From positions 1 to 9,645 of the forward strand of contig JAGWVG010000048.1 of assembly GCA_018970965.1 (NCBI GenBank): a DNA stretch of 9,645 nt, in the 5' to 3' direction. Both the position numbers and the translations under genes were made by a program. Under the pieces are notes generated by a model. It did no database searches and was not told the origin of the DNA. It saw only the letters and a list, made by a program, of their open reading frames with translations. This document shows, one piece after another, positions 1-5,848 of the stretch. This DNA comes from Alphaproteobacteria bacterium. Its GTDB lineage: Bacteria > Pseudomonadota > Alphaproteobacteria > Sphingomonadales > Sphingomonadaceae. Position 1 is the first letter of the stretch, and each line of letters opens with the position of its first letter.

Positions 1-1566
1 CCCGTGCGCGTGCAGCGGCTTGTTTCCGGCGCCGTGCGGATCGATGCGGCGCAGGTGCGAACGTGCAGCCTAAACCAAGGCATCACGCTGGCCGCGCCAC
101 GATTTTCCGGGCGTTTGAACGGCGCACCGCTGCGCCTCACAAGTGGCGAGGCCCGGCTTGATTTGCGCACCCAGCGTGCAGCAGCGCGCGCGCTGAGGAT
201 TAACTGGGGGCAGGGGGCAGAGGTATCAAATATTCGGCTGGACCAAGTGACGGCGCAACCGACGCGTCGTGGTTTTGAAGGGCAGATCACCGGCCTTGAA
301 GGCCAGTTGGGCGGTATTCCGCTCGCAGTGCAGAAGATGACGGGTGTGTGGCGCATAGAGCGTGCAAATCTTGTGGTGAGTGCCGATGCCATGGTGGCTG
401 ACCGCTCAGCCACGCCGCGCTTCTTGCCGATGCGTGCGGCAGATATTTCCGCCCGGCTCGCGCAGGGCGTGTTGAGCGCCACGACCCATTTGCGTGAGCC
501 TGTCAGCAATAGCGCAATTGCCGATGTTTCGCTGAAGCATGATCTTGCATCATCGCACGGCTTTGCAGACATTAATGTGCCTGGTTTGACTTTTGGCCCC
601 GCTCTGCAACCGGATGCGCTGACCCCTGTGACCAAGGGCGTGGTGGCCAATGTGTTGGGGAGTGTCTCTGGAACTGGGCGTATAGACTGGGCGCAGGGGC
701 AGGTGAGCAGTGCCGGGCGGTTCCAAACATCGGGGCTGGATTTCGCAGCGGCTTTTGGCCCGGTGCGTGGCTTGGCGGGCGACATCCAATTTTCAGATTT
801 AATTGGGCTGGTGACAAAGGGCGTTCAACAAGCGCGCGTGGCGGCAGTTAATCCGGGGGTGGAAGTGACCGCTGGTGTCATCCGCTATCGCCTCCTCCCT
901 GATTTTAAGGTCGCGGTAGAGGGTGCGCGCTGGCCCTTTGCAGGTGGGGCGCTCATTCTAGAGCCAACAATTCTGGATATGTCGCAAAGCGCACAGCGGC
1001 GGCTGACCTTCCGGGCAGAAGGGCTGGATGCCGCGCGCTTCATTGCCGCGATGGAGTTTGAAAATATTGCCGCAACTGGTGTTTATGATGGCGTCTTGCC
1101 GATGGTCTTTGACGCGCAAGGTGGGCGAATTGAAGGCGGGCGGCTTGTTGCGCGTGGCGGTGGCACAGTGTCTTATGTCGGCCCCGTTTCGAATGAAAAT
1201 CTGGGGTTGATGGGGCGCTTTGCCTTCGATGCGCTTAAATCGATGCGGTATTCGCGGCTGGCGATTGATCTCAATGGCGCGATTGATGGAGATGTGATTA
1301 CACGTGTGAGCTTTGCGGGTGTCAACCAAGCGCCGGTTGCGGGCGGGCGGACCAAATTGCCCATTAAAATTTTGGGAGCCTCTAATATTCCCTTTGTTTT
1401 CAACGTGACCATCACGGCCAAATTCCGGCAATTGTTTGATATGGCGCGCAGCGTGAATGATCCTTCGGTGTTCATCAATCGCGCTTATCCCAAGCTGCAG
1501 GCAGATCCTGCCTCGCCATCAAAGCCAGAAAAGCCCATTCAGCCTACAGACAGCTCCAAGCGGTAA
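1..1566 (+). CDS. ydbH: YdbH-family (AsmA/TamB-like) intermembrane lipid transport protein, C-terminal part
   Basis: The frame is open at the left edge, so the start lies outside the window and only the last 521 residues are visible. The GTG at position 4 is probably just an internal valine. The protein shows the repetitive, glycine-rich beta-strand pattern of AsmA/TamB/YdbH proteins, which form long lipid-conducting grooves across the periplasm. Examples are the stretch GVLPMVFDAQGG near residue 363 followed by a second GG-rich strand to about 391, and LNGAIDGDVI near 424. The tail contains PIKILGASNIPFVFNVTITA, then FRQLFDMARSVNDPSVFINR, close to the conserved end of YdbH homologues as I remember them. 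A disordered Pro/Lys/Ser tail follows. YdbH in E. coli is about 880 residues, so roughly half is missing here. The downstream ynbE-like and ydbL-like genes strongly support the call. An unrelated AsmA-like protein is the main alternative. Confidence 0.78.
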   Translation, partial: PVRVQRLVSGAVRIDAAQVRTCSLNQGITLAAPRFSGRLNGAPLRLTSGEARLDLRTQRAAARALRINWGQGAEVSNIRLDQVTAQPTRRGFEGQITGLEGQLGGIPLAVQKMTGVWRIERANLVVSADAMVADRSATPRFLPMRAADISARLAQGVLSATTHLREPVSNSAIADVSLKHDLASSHGFADINVPGLTFGPALQPDALTPVTKGVVANVLGSVSGTGRIDWAQGQVSSAGRFQTSGLDFAAAFGPVRGLAGDIQFSDLIGLVTKGVQQARVAAVNPGVEVTAGVIRYRLLPDFKVAVEGARWPFAGGALILEPTILDMSQSAQRRLTFRAEGLDAARFIAAMEFENIAATGVYDGVLPMVFDAQGGRIEGGRLVARGGGTVSYVGPVSNENLGLMGRFAFDALKSMRYSRLAIDLNGAIDGDVITRVSFAGVNQAPVAGGRTKLPIKILGASNIPFVFNVTITAKFRQLFDMARSVNDPSVFINRAYPKLQADPASPSKPEKPIQPTDSSKR

Positions 1567-1615
1567 TAAGTGTGCGATGTTGACCTGCGGTCAATCTGGT
1601 GCGAATCCTTGGGCT

Positions 1616-1804
1616 ATGAAGCGGATCATAACCCTGAGCGGACTCGTGTTTGGATTGCCCTTGGCGGGCTGTGTGCAAATTCAAGCACCCAGTAAGCCCA
1701 TTGAGATCAACTTGAACGTGAACATCAGGCAAGAGGTCGTTCTGAGCTTGAAAAAAGACGCGCAAGACCTTGTGACCAACAATCCGGAGTTGTTCCCTCA
1801 ATGA
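1616..1804 (+). CDS. ynbE: YnbE-like outer-membrane lipoprotein
   Basis: A 62-residue protein with a lipoprotein signal: MKR, a hydrophobic stretch and the lipobox LAGC with the lipidated cysteine at residue 19. Residue +2 is Val, not the Asp used for inner-membrane retention, so outer-membrane sorting is expected. The mature part contains PIEINLNVNIRQEV and ends in NNPELFPQ. It matches the small YnbE family in length (about 60 residues) and pattern. In E. coli YnbE partners YdbH, probably extending its beta-sheet groove to the outer membrane. I chose the ATG at 1616 because it places Lys-Arg directly before the hydrophobic core. An in-frame ATG at 1577 would add 13 residues including a cysteine and spoil the signal peptide. 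No strong Shine-Dalgarno site is visible for either. The gene lies 49 bases after the ydbH stop and overlaps ydbL by 4 bases (ATGA). Confidence 0.8.
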   Translation: MKRIITLSGLVFGLPLAGCVQIQAPSKPIEINLNVNIRQEVVLSLKKDAQDLVTNNPELFPQ

Positions 1805-2190
1805 TGCTGAAACATCGCAAAACGGGCTTTATTTTGGTGATGGGGGCTGTGCTGGCTCTGTCCGCCCCCGTGTTGGCGCAATCCAGCTTGGTGTCCGCGG
1901 CCTTGGCCAATGGCCAAGTGGGCGAACAGGCGGATGGCTATCTGGGCTTTCGTGACAACCCCAGCGAGGCGCTGCGCGCCGAAGTAGATGCCATTAATAT
2001 CAAACGCCGCGCGGCCTATACCCAATTGGCGGGGCAGCGCGGTGTGACCGTGAAAGATGTGGGCGCAACAGTTGGATGTGAAACGCTTAAATCGCGCGTG
2101 GCCGTGGGCCGGACATATCTTTTGCCCGATGGCCTGTGGCGGGTGAAGGGGGCAGAGCCAATTGCCCTGCCGCCTTATTGCGGAAATTAA
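1801..2190 (+). CDS. ydbL: YdbL-family (DUF1318) periplasmic protein
   Basis: A 129-residue secreted protein. Residues 1-26 are a Sec signal peptide with a Lys/Arg N-terminus, a hydrophobic core and a likely cleavage after APVLA (residue 26). The mature part carries the DUF1318 signatures GQVGEQADGYLGF (38-50) and EVDAINIKRRAAYTQLA (61-77). It then has GVTVKDVGATVGC and ends PDGLWRVKG..LPPYCGN. In E. coli YdbL acts with YdbH and YnbE and is thought to help YnbE assemble correctly. The start overlaps the ynbE stop as ATGA, a sign of translational coupling. An alternative ATG one codon later (1804) would change nothing important. Cys93 and Cys127 are the only cysteines in the mature protein and could form a disulfide in the periplasm; this is my inference. 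The stop lies 6 bases from the stop of the convergent permease gene, leaving no room for a separate terminator. Confidence 0.85.
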   Translation: MMLKHRKTGFILVMGAVLALSAPVLAQSSLVSAALANGQVGEQADGYLGFRDNPSEALRAEVDAINIKRRAAYTQLAGQRGVTVKDVGATVGCETLKSRVAVGRTYLLPDGLWRVKGAEPIALPPYCGN

Positions 2191-2196
2191 ACCAGC

Positions 2197-2970
2197 TTAG
2201 CTGATAAAGGCGCGATACAGGCTGTAAGCGCTGGTCAGCGTCAGCACAGTGCCAACCATGAAGAGCAAGCGGCGGGCGGGGATGCGCTTCGCCAGAATTG
2301 CGCCAAAGGGCGCGGCGAACAAGCCGCCGATGATGAGGCCGACTGCCGCAATGGTGAAGGCCTGCAAGCCAATGGTTGCAATGAAGGTGGCCGAAATCAC
2401 AACGGTTAGGAAGAATTCGGCTGTGTTGACGGTGCCGATTGTTTGACGCGGTTCCACGCCTTGCACCAGCAAGTTTGACGTCACGACTGGCCCCCAGCCG
2501 CCGCCGCCTGCGGCATCAAGAAAGCCGCCAATCAGGCCGAGCGGCTCAACGATTTTTGCAGGCTTATGCTCATGATGATTCATCTGCCACGCGCGCCAAA
2601 GCAGATAAACACCAATCATCGCCAAATAGGTCATCACAAAGGGGCGCGCGGCTTTGGCATCAAGACTAGCGAGCCAATAGGCCCCAGCCATTCCGCCAAT
2701 GGTGCCGGGGATGACCAACCGCAAGAACAGCTTCCAGTTCACATTGCGATGATAGGTGTGGCTGATTGCTGATGCAGCTGTCGTAAAAGTTTCAACCAAG
2801 TGGACGCTGGCAGATGCGCGGGCGGGCGGAAGGCCCAGAACACTGACGAGCAGCGTGTTGGTAATGACGCCAAAAGCCATGCCCAAAGCGCCATCCACCA
2901 ATTGGGCAAAAAACCCAACGGCCAAAAATGGCAGGATGGCCTGAAGATGGTCTGCGCTCAATTCTGGCAC
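2197..2970 (-). CDS. TauE/SafE (TSUP) family permease
   Basis: A 257-residue, very hydrophobic inner-membrane protein with about eight membrane-spanning stretches. It has the two-fold repeat typical of the TSUP family (PF01925). The first half carries AQLVDGALGMAFGVITNTLL (22-41). The second carries LDAAGGGGWGPVVTSNLL (151-168), whose GGGGWGP loop is the clearest family signature. A His/Glu/Lys-rich cytoplasmic loop (about 131-140) separates the halves. Family members are linked to export or uptake of sulfite, sulfoacetate, taurine-derived or other organosulfur anions. The substrate cannot be told from sequence, and no sulfur-metabolism gene lies nearby. The start is GTG at 2970, supported by the Shine-Dalgarno-like AGGGGGA (minus strand, 2984-2978) 7 bases upstream. 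An in-frame TAA a little further upstream excludes a longer protein. The gene appears to be transcribed alone. Confidence 0.88.
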   Translation of the reverse strand: MPELSADHLQAILPFLAVGFFAQLVDGALGMAFGVITNTLLVSVLGLPPARASASVHLVETFTTAASAISHTYHRNVNWKLFLRLVIPGTIGGMAGAYWLASLDAKAARPFVMTYLAMIGVYLLWRAWQMNHHEHKPAKIVEPLGLIGGFLDAAGGGGWGPVVTSNLLVQGVEPRQTIGTVNTAEFFLTVVISATFIATIGLQAFTIAAVGLIIGGLFAAPFGAILAKRIPARRLLFMVGTVLTLTSAYSLYRAFIS

Positions 2971-3275
2971 TTTCTCGTCCCCCTGAAACGCGCTTTACCC
3001 TGAATTGGTTCCAAACGCGATAGCAAGGCTCAGCTGGTCTTCGCCCTGCGATGATCAAAACCTATCAAGTCACTAGGGATTGAGAACCAAGTTTTTCTTT
3101 CGGGCAGGCAAGCCGTCCATTGGGCTGATGACCAAGGCTGGCTTATGCGCCGCCTTATGTCACTTTGCCTTATGGCCTGTTGACTTGGCTTCCTGTGCTT
3201 CCTAAGGGGAGCGCGCCTTGGCGGGGTTGCTCAGGTCCATGGCGGTTTAGCTTTCGGTGAGAAGGACGAATCGAC
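2971..3275. other. Non-coding gap between divergent permease and F0 operon
   Basis: This 305-base region separates two divergent genes, so it should hold promoters for both. I see a candidate promoter for the atp operon (annotated separately). Three short CTTATG repeats lie just above it, and a Shine-Dalgarno site GAAGGA at 3261-3266 lies 9 bases before atpI. On the minus strand the permease has a clear ribosome binding site, but I could not pick out a convincing promoter for it. No tRNA, no convincing hairpin with a U-run and no credible gene is visible. Open frames here are at most about 25 codons. Confidence 0.6.
3180..3208 (+). promoter_or_regulatory. Candidate promoter of the F0 (atpIBEF'F) operon
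   Basis: TTGACT at 3180-3185 matches the -35 consensus (TTGACA) at five of six positions. After a 17-base spacer comes TAAGGG (3203-3208), a weak -10. This resembles the relaxed -10 elements of alphaproteobacterial housekeeping promoters. It sits about 70 bases upstream of the atpI start, in the only sizeable gap before the operon. It is a by-eye prediction and the -10 match is poor. Confidence 0.4.
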
Positions 3276-3596
3276 ATGGCTCAGGATGATCCCGCGCAGG
3301 ACGGAAATGGCTCGTCAGACCCTCGGCTCGATTCGTTAGACATGCAGCTGGAGAAGGTCAGAAAAGTCGTAAAGGTCCGTTCGGAGAAGAAGGATCAGGC
3401 ACCTGCCAAAGGAATGCGGCAGGGCAATAGGGTCCTCACCGAATTGATCGCCGGCCCTGCGGGTGGTGCATTGCTCGGCTGGTTTTTGGACCAGCAGTTT
3501 GGCACAGCCCCCTGGATCCTGTTGGTCGCCATGTTCCTTGGGATTGTGGTGGCGTTCAGGAACATCATTAGGATTTCAAACGAGCGTCCGGAATAG
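3276..3596 (+). CDS. atpI: AtpI/AtpZ-family F0 assembly protein
   Basis: A 106-residue protein with a hydrophilic, charged first half and two membrane segments near the C-terminus (about 53-72 and 78-98). The segment ELIAGPAGGALLGWFLDQQF, followed by GTAPWILLVAMFLGIVVAFR, is typical of the AtpI/AtpZ small proteins. These precede the F0 genes in many bacteria and assist c-ring assembly or Mg2+ supply. Its place as first gene of the F0 operon fits. The start ATG has a Shine-Dalgarno site, GAAGGA at 3261-3266, 9 bases upstream. The N-terminal half (about 1-50) is rich in Asp, Lys and Arg, looks disordered and has no recognisable domain. Naming varies between atpI and atpZ in alphaproteobacteria; the symbol is by position and motif. 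Confidence 0.88.
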   Translation: MAQDDPAQDGNGSSDPRLDSLDMQLEKVRKVVKVRSEKKDQAPAKGMRQGNRVLTELIAGPAGGALLGWFLDQQFGTAPWILLVAMFLGIVVAFRNIIRISNERPE

Positions 3597-3634
3597 TCCG
3601 GGCGCTTTGTGTGCATAAACGGGGTTGGAAACAC

Positions 3635-4420
3635 GTGGCTTCCGAAGGCGGCAAGATCGATCCGATGCACCAGTTTTTGATTGAGCCGATCGCGCCGCTC
3701 AATCTCGCTGGTTATGACATCTCGTTCACCAACTCATCGTTGTTCATGCTGATCGTGCTGGGCACGATTTGGCTGTTCATGCTGGGCGGTATGAAGCGGG
3801 ATCTGGTTCCCGGTCGCTGGCAGGCAGCAGTCGAAGGCGTGACTGGCTTCATCAACGATATGGTCTCCACCAGCGTTGGCCCGGAAGGCAAGAAGTACGT
3901 CCCTCTCGTCTTTTCGTTGTTCATGTTCATCCTCGTTGCCAACTTCATGGGCATGATGCCCTTTGGCATTGTGCCGGGTGTTCATGCGTTCACCGTAACG
4001 AGCCATCTGACGGTCACCGCGGTTCTCGCGATCCTCAGCTTTGGCACGGTGCTGGTTGTTGGCCTGTGGAAGCACAAGCTGCACTTCTTCTCGCTGTTCG
4101 TGCCGCATGGCACGCCGTGGTGGCTGATGTGGCTCATTCCGTTCATTGAGCTGTTTTCGTTCATGATCCGCCCGTTCAGCCTTGCGCTGCGTCTCTTCGT
4201 CGCGATGACGGCGGGCCACGTGCTGATGAAGGTGCTGGCAGGTTTCGTGATCAACGGCCTGAATGCCGATGCCGCTTGGGTGGCCCCGGTTGTCAGCTTG
4301 CCGAGCTTTATCCTGATGATTGGCATTACCATGCTGGAACTGCTGGTGTGTGCGATCCAGGCCTATGTCTTTGCGCTTTTGACCTCGCTCTACATTAACG
4401 ACGCGGTCAATTTGCACTGA
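3635..4420 (+). CDS. atpB: F0 ATP synthase subunit a
   Basis: The proton-channel subunit of F0, in the inner membrane. With the proposed start it has 261 residues and several long hydrophobic helices. The essential arginine is Arg186 in FSLALRLFVAMTAGH, equivalent to E. coli Arg210. Gln242 in CAIQAYVFALLTSLYI matches E. coli Gln252. His195 and Glu235 stand where E. coli has Glu219 and His245. This swapped pair is found in many bacteria and mitochondria and is thought to line the half-channels. All key residues are present, so the subunit should work. I prefer the GTG at 3635 (protein begins MASEGGKIDPMHQF), which matches the usual N-terminus of related subunits as I recall them. An in-frame GTG at 3611 would add 8 residues. 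Neither has a strong Shine-Dalgarno site. It follows atpI by 38 bases in the same operon. Confidence 0.95.
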   Translation: MASEGGKIDPMHQFLIEPIAPLNLAGYDISFTNSSLFMLIVLGTIWLFMLGGMKRDLVPGRWQAAVEGVTGFINDMVSTSVGPEGKKYVPLVFSLFMFILVANFMGMMPFGIVPGVHAFTVTSHLTVTAVLAILSFGTVLVVGLWKHKLHFFSLFVPHGTPWWLMWLIPFIELFSFMIRPFSLALRLFVAMTAGHVLMKVLAGFVINGLNADAAWVAPVVSLPSFILMIGITMLELLVCAIQAYVFALLTSLYINDAVNLH

Positions 4421-4467
4421 GTTTTCGTACCCACCACTAACCAAGATTTTTTCAAAGGGAGTTTATC

Positions 4468-4695
4468 ATGGACGCAGAAGCTGCAAAGTTGATCGGTGCC
4501 GGTCTTGCCGCAATTGGTGCGGGTCTCGCCGCAGGCGGCGTGGGCAACGTCTTCGGTTCGTTCCTTCAGGGCGCACTGCGCAACCCGGCTGCCGCTGACG
4601 GCCAGCAGGGTCGCCTGTTCATCGGCTTCGCCGCTGCCGAACTTCTCGGCCTGCTGGCGTTCGTCGTTGCGATGATCCTGATCTTCGTCGCGTAA
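4468..4695 (+). CDS. atpE: F0 ATP synthase subunit c
   Basis: A 75-residue hairpin of two membrane helices that oligomerises into the rotating c-ring. Glu58 in FAAAELLGLLAF is the proton-binding carboxylate. The polar loop is ALRNP (36-40), which contacts the F1 central stalk. No Na+-binding signature is obvious, so proton coupling is expected. Helix 1 has the small-residue motif in a modified form (AGLAAGGVG): aligned on the conserved Gly-Asn step, two of the usual glycines are Ala and Leu. The start ATG has a good Shine-Dalgarno site, AGGGAG at 4456-4461, 6 bases upstream. This is the strongest in the operon apart from atpI and fits the need for many c copies per complex. Codons here favour C at the third position more than in neighbouring genes, consistent with high expression. 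Confidence 0.96.
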   Translation: MDAEAAKLIGAGLAAIGAGLAAGGVGNVFGSFLQGALRNPAAADGQQGRLFIGFAAAELLGLLAFVVAMILIFVA

Positions 4696-4730
4696 CGAAC
4701 CGACCAACCACATAAGGACGGCTTTCCGCC

Positions 4731-5225
4731 ATGCCCCAGATTTCCCAGATCCTTGAGACCTATGCGTCCCAATTCTTCTGGCTGCTGATTGTCTTTGGCC
4801 TTCTCTATTTTGGGATTGGCCGGGCGATGCTGCCGCGGATTGAGGCGACGGTCGATGCCCGCGATTCCAAAATCGCGGGTGACCTCGCCGCCGCTGAAAA
4901 GGCGCGCGCTGAGGCGGGCGATCTGGAAGGGGCGTGGCAGGCTGACCTGACACAGACGCGCGCTGCCGCTCAGGCCGAAGCCCAGAAGGCCAAGGCAAAG
5001 GCGCAGAAGGATGCCGATGCGCGTCTTTCTAAAGCTGATGCTGAAATTGCGGCAAAGACGGCGGATGCCGAAGCCGCGATTGCCAAGGCACGTGCCAAGG
5101 CGCTGGGTGGCATTGACGCTGTTGCGGCGGACGCAGCCCAAGACATTGTCGCCAAAGTCTCGGGCATCAAGGTGACGCCGGCTCAGGCCGCGCAAGCAGT
5201 AAAGACGGTACTCGCCAATGGCTGA
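4731..5225 (+). CDS. atpF': F0 ATP synthase subunit b'
   Basis: A 164-residue stalk subunit, also called AtpG or AtpF2 in alphaproteobacteria. One membrane anchor near the N-terminus (about 14-34, QFFWLLIVFGLLYFGIG) is followed by RAMLPRIEATVDARDSKIAG, a conserved entry into the stalk. The rest is a long Ala/Lys/Glu/Asp-rich coiled coil ending near 164. It pairs with subunit b to form the peripheral stalk that holds F1 still. Two different b-type genes side by side, with the b' gene first, is the usual order in photosynthetic and other alphaproteobacteria. AAGGA at 4714-4718 is a likely but distant Shine-Dalgarno site. The last 8 bases overlap atpF. Low sequence complexity means the b' versus b assignment rests on order and on the short N-terminus before the anchor. 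Confidence 0.9.
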   Translation: MPQISQILETYASQFFWLLIVFGLLYFGIGRAMLPRIEATVDARDSKIAGDLAAAEKARAEAGDLEGAWQADLTQTRAAAQAEAQKAKAKAQKDADARLSKADAEIAAKTADAEAAIAKARAKALGGIDAVAADAAQDIVAKVSGIKVTPAQAAQAVKTVLANG

Positions 5226-5760
5226 AACCACGCACGCCTCGACTGAAGCCGCCGGTGGCGCGGTGGAACATGCCAGCCCGGCTGCTTTGGGTATGGACGC
5301 CACAATGTGGGTGGCGCTTGCGATGCTCATCGTCATCGCGATTGCCCTTTGGCAGCGCGTGCCTGGGATGATTGCTGCTGCTCTCGATAAGAAGATCGAT
5401 GGCATTCGTGAGCATATCGAAGCCGCTGAAAACCTGCGCAAAGAAGCTGAGGCTTTGAAGGCAGACTATCAGAAAAAGGCTAAGGCAGCAGCGAAGGATG
5501 CCGAAGCCATGAAGGCGGCCGCGGCTGAAGAAGCCAAGCAGATTGTGGCCAAGGCTAAGGCAGATGCCTCTGCGCTGATCGCGCGTCGCACGCAGACCGC
5601 GGAAGAAAAGATCGCGGCGGCTGAACGTGCTGCTGTGGCCGATGTCCGTAATCGTGCTGCGCAAGTGGCAGCTGCTGCGGCAGCCCAGCTGATTGCCAAG
5701 GGCCATGACGGCAAGGCAGATAAGGCGCTGATTGATCAGACGATCTCGTCGCTGAATTAA
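5218..5760 (+). CDS. atpF: F0 ATP synthase subunit b
   Basis: A 180-residue peripheral stalk subunit. A polar N-terminal extension of about 27 residues comes before a single membrane anchor (about 28-47, ATMWVALAMLIVIAIALWQR). The start of the stalk, VPGMIAAALDKKIDGIREHI, is characteristic of alphaproteobacterial b subunits. A long Ala/Lys/Glu coiled coil follows and the protein ends with LIDQTISSLN. It partners b' in the stalk and should contact F1 delta. The start ATG overlaps the end of the b' gene by 8 bases and has no strong Shine-Dalgarno site, so translation is probably coupled to b'. It is the last gene of the operon; a terminator follows 20 bases after its stop, and no F1 genes (atpHAGDC) follow. 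Confidence 0.93.
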   Translation: MAETTHASTEAAGGAVEHASPAALGMDATMWVALAMLIVIAIALWQRVPGMIAAALDKKIDGIREHIEAAENLRKEAEALKADYQKKAKAAAKDAEAMKAAAAEEAKQIVAKAKADASALIARRTQTAEEKIAAAERAAVADVRNRAAQVAAAAAAQLIAKGHDGKADKALIDQTISSLN

Positions 5761-5780
5761 GCCTGCTCATCAGGCGCATG

Positions 5781-5816
5781 AAAAGGGCGGGCCGAGAGAT
5801 CGGCGCCGCCCTTTTT
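5781..5816 (+). terminator. Rho-independent terminator after the F0 operon
   Basis: AAAAGGGCGG (5781-5790) pairs perfectly with CCGCCCTTTT (5806-5815). Inside it GCCG (5791-5794) pairs with CGGC (5801-5804) around the loop AGAGAT, leaving only G5805 unpaired. A run of Ts (5812-5816, then CC and more Ts) follows. The outer A:T pairs mean the same hairpin is followed by a short T run on the minus strand as well. It could therefore also stop transcription of the convergent dehydrogenase gene, which ends at 5849. Confidence 0.9.
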
Positions 5817-5848
5817 CCTTTTGGCTTGAGCGTGAGCCTGTGTCCTCT

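Noticed and set aside
1577..1615. Longer start for the YnbE-like lipoprotein at the ATG at 1577
   Set aside because: It would put 13 polar residues and a cysteine in front of the signal peptide; the ATG at 1616 gives a standard Met-Lys-Arg lipoprotein signal.
2193..2203. Palindrome CAGCTTAGCTG between the convergent ydbL and permease genes, considered as a terminator
   Set aside because: The arms are 5 bases with a one-base centre, so no stable hairpin can form, and there is no T run on either strand. It overlaps the permease stop codon.
3144..3182. Tiny frame starting ATGCGC at 3145 with a lipobox-like end (12 residues, MRRLMSLCLMAC)
   Set aside because: Far too short for a lipoprotein and without a start signal; the resemblance is chance.
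3128..3205. Small open frame of 25 codons (begins MTKAGLCAALC) in the gap before atpI, considered as a leader peptide
   Set aside because: No ribosome binding site, no run of one amino acid, no attenuator hairpin after it, and it ends inside the candidate -10 box, so it would not be on the operon message.
3734..4444. Long minus-strand open frame of 236 codons opposite atpB
   Set aside because: It lies entirely over a certain gene, and its product is a His/Arg/Gln/Asn-rich string with no fold-like pattern, which is what the complement of hydrophobic codons gives.
4566..5441. Minus-strand open frame of 291 codons opposite atpE and the b/b' genes
   Set aside because: It spans three certain plus-strand genes. 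Its Ala/Ser/Arg-rich content is the mirror of the coiled-coil codons, and no start signal was seen.
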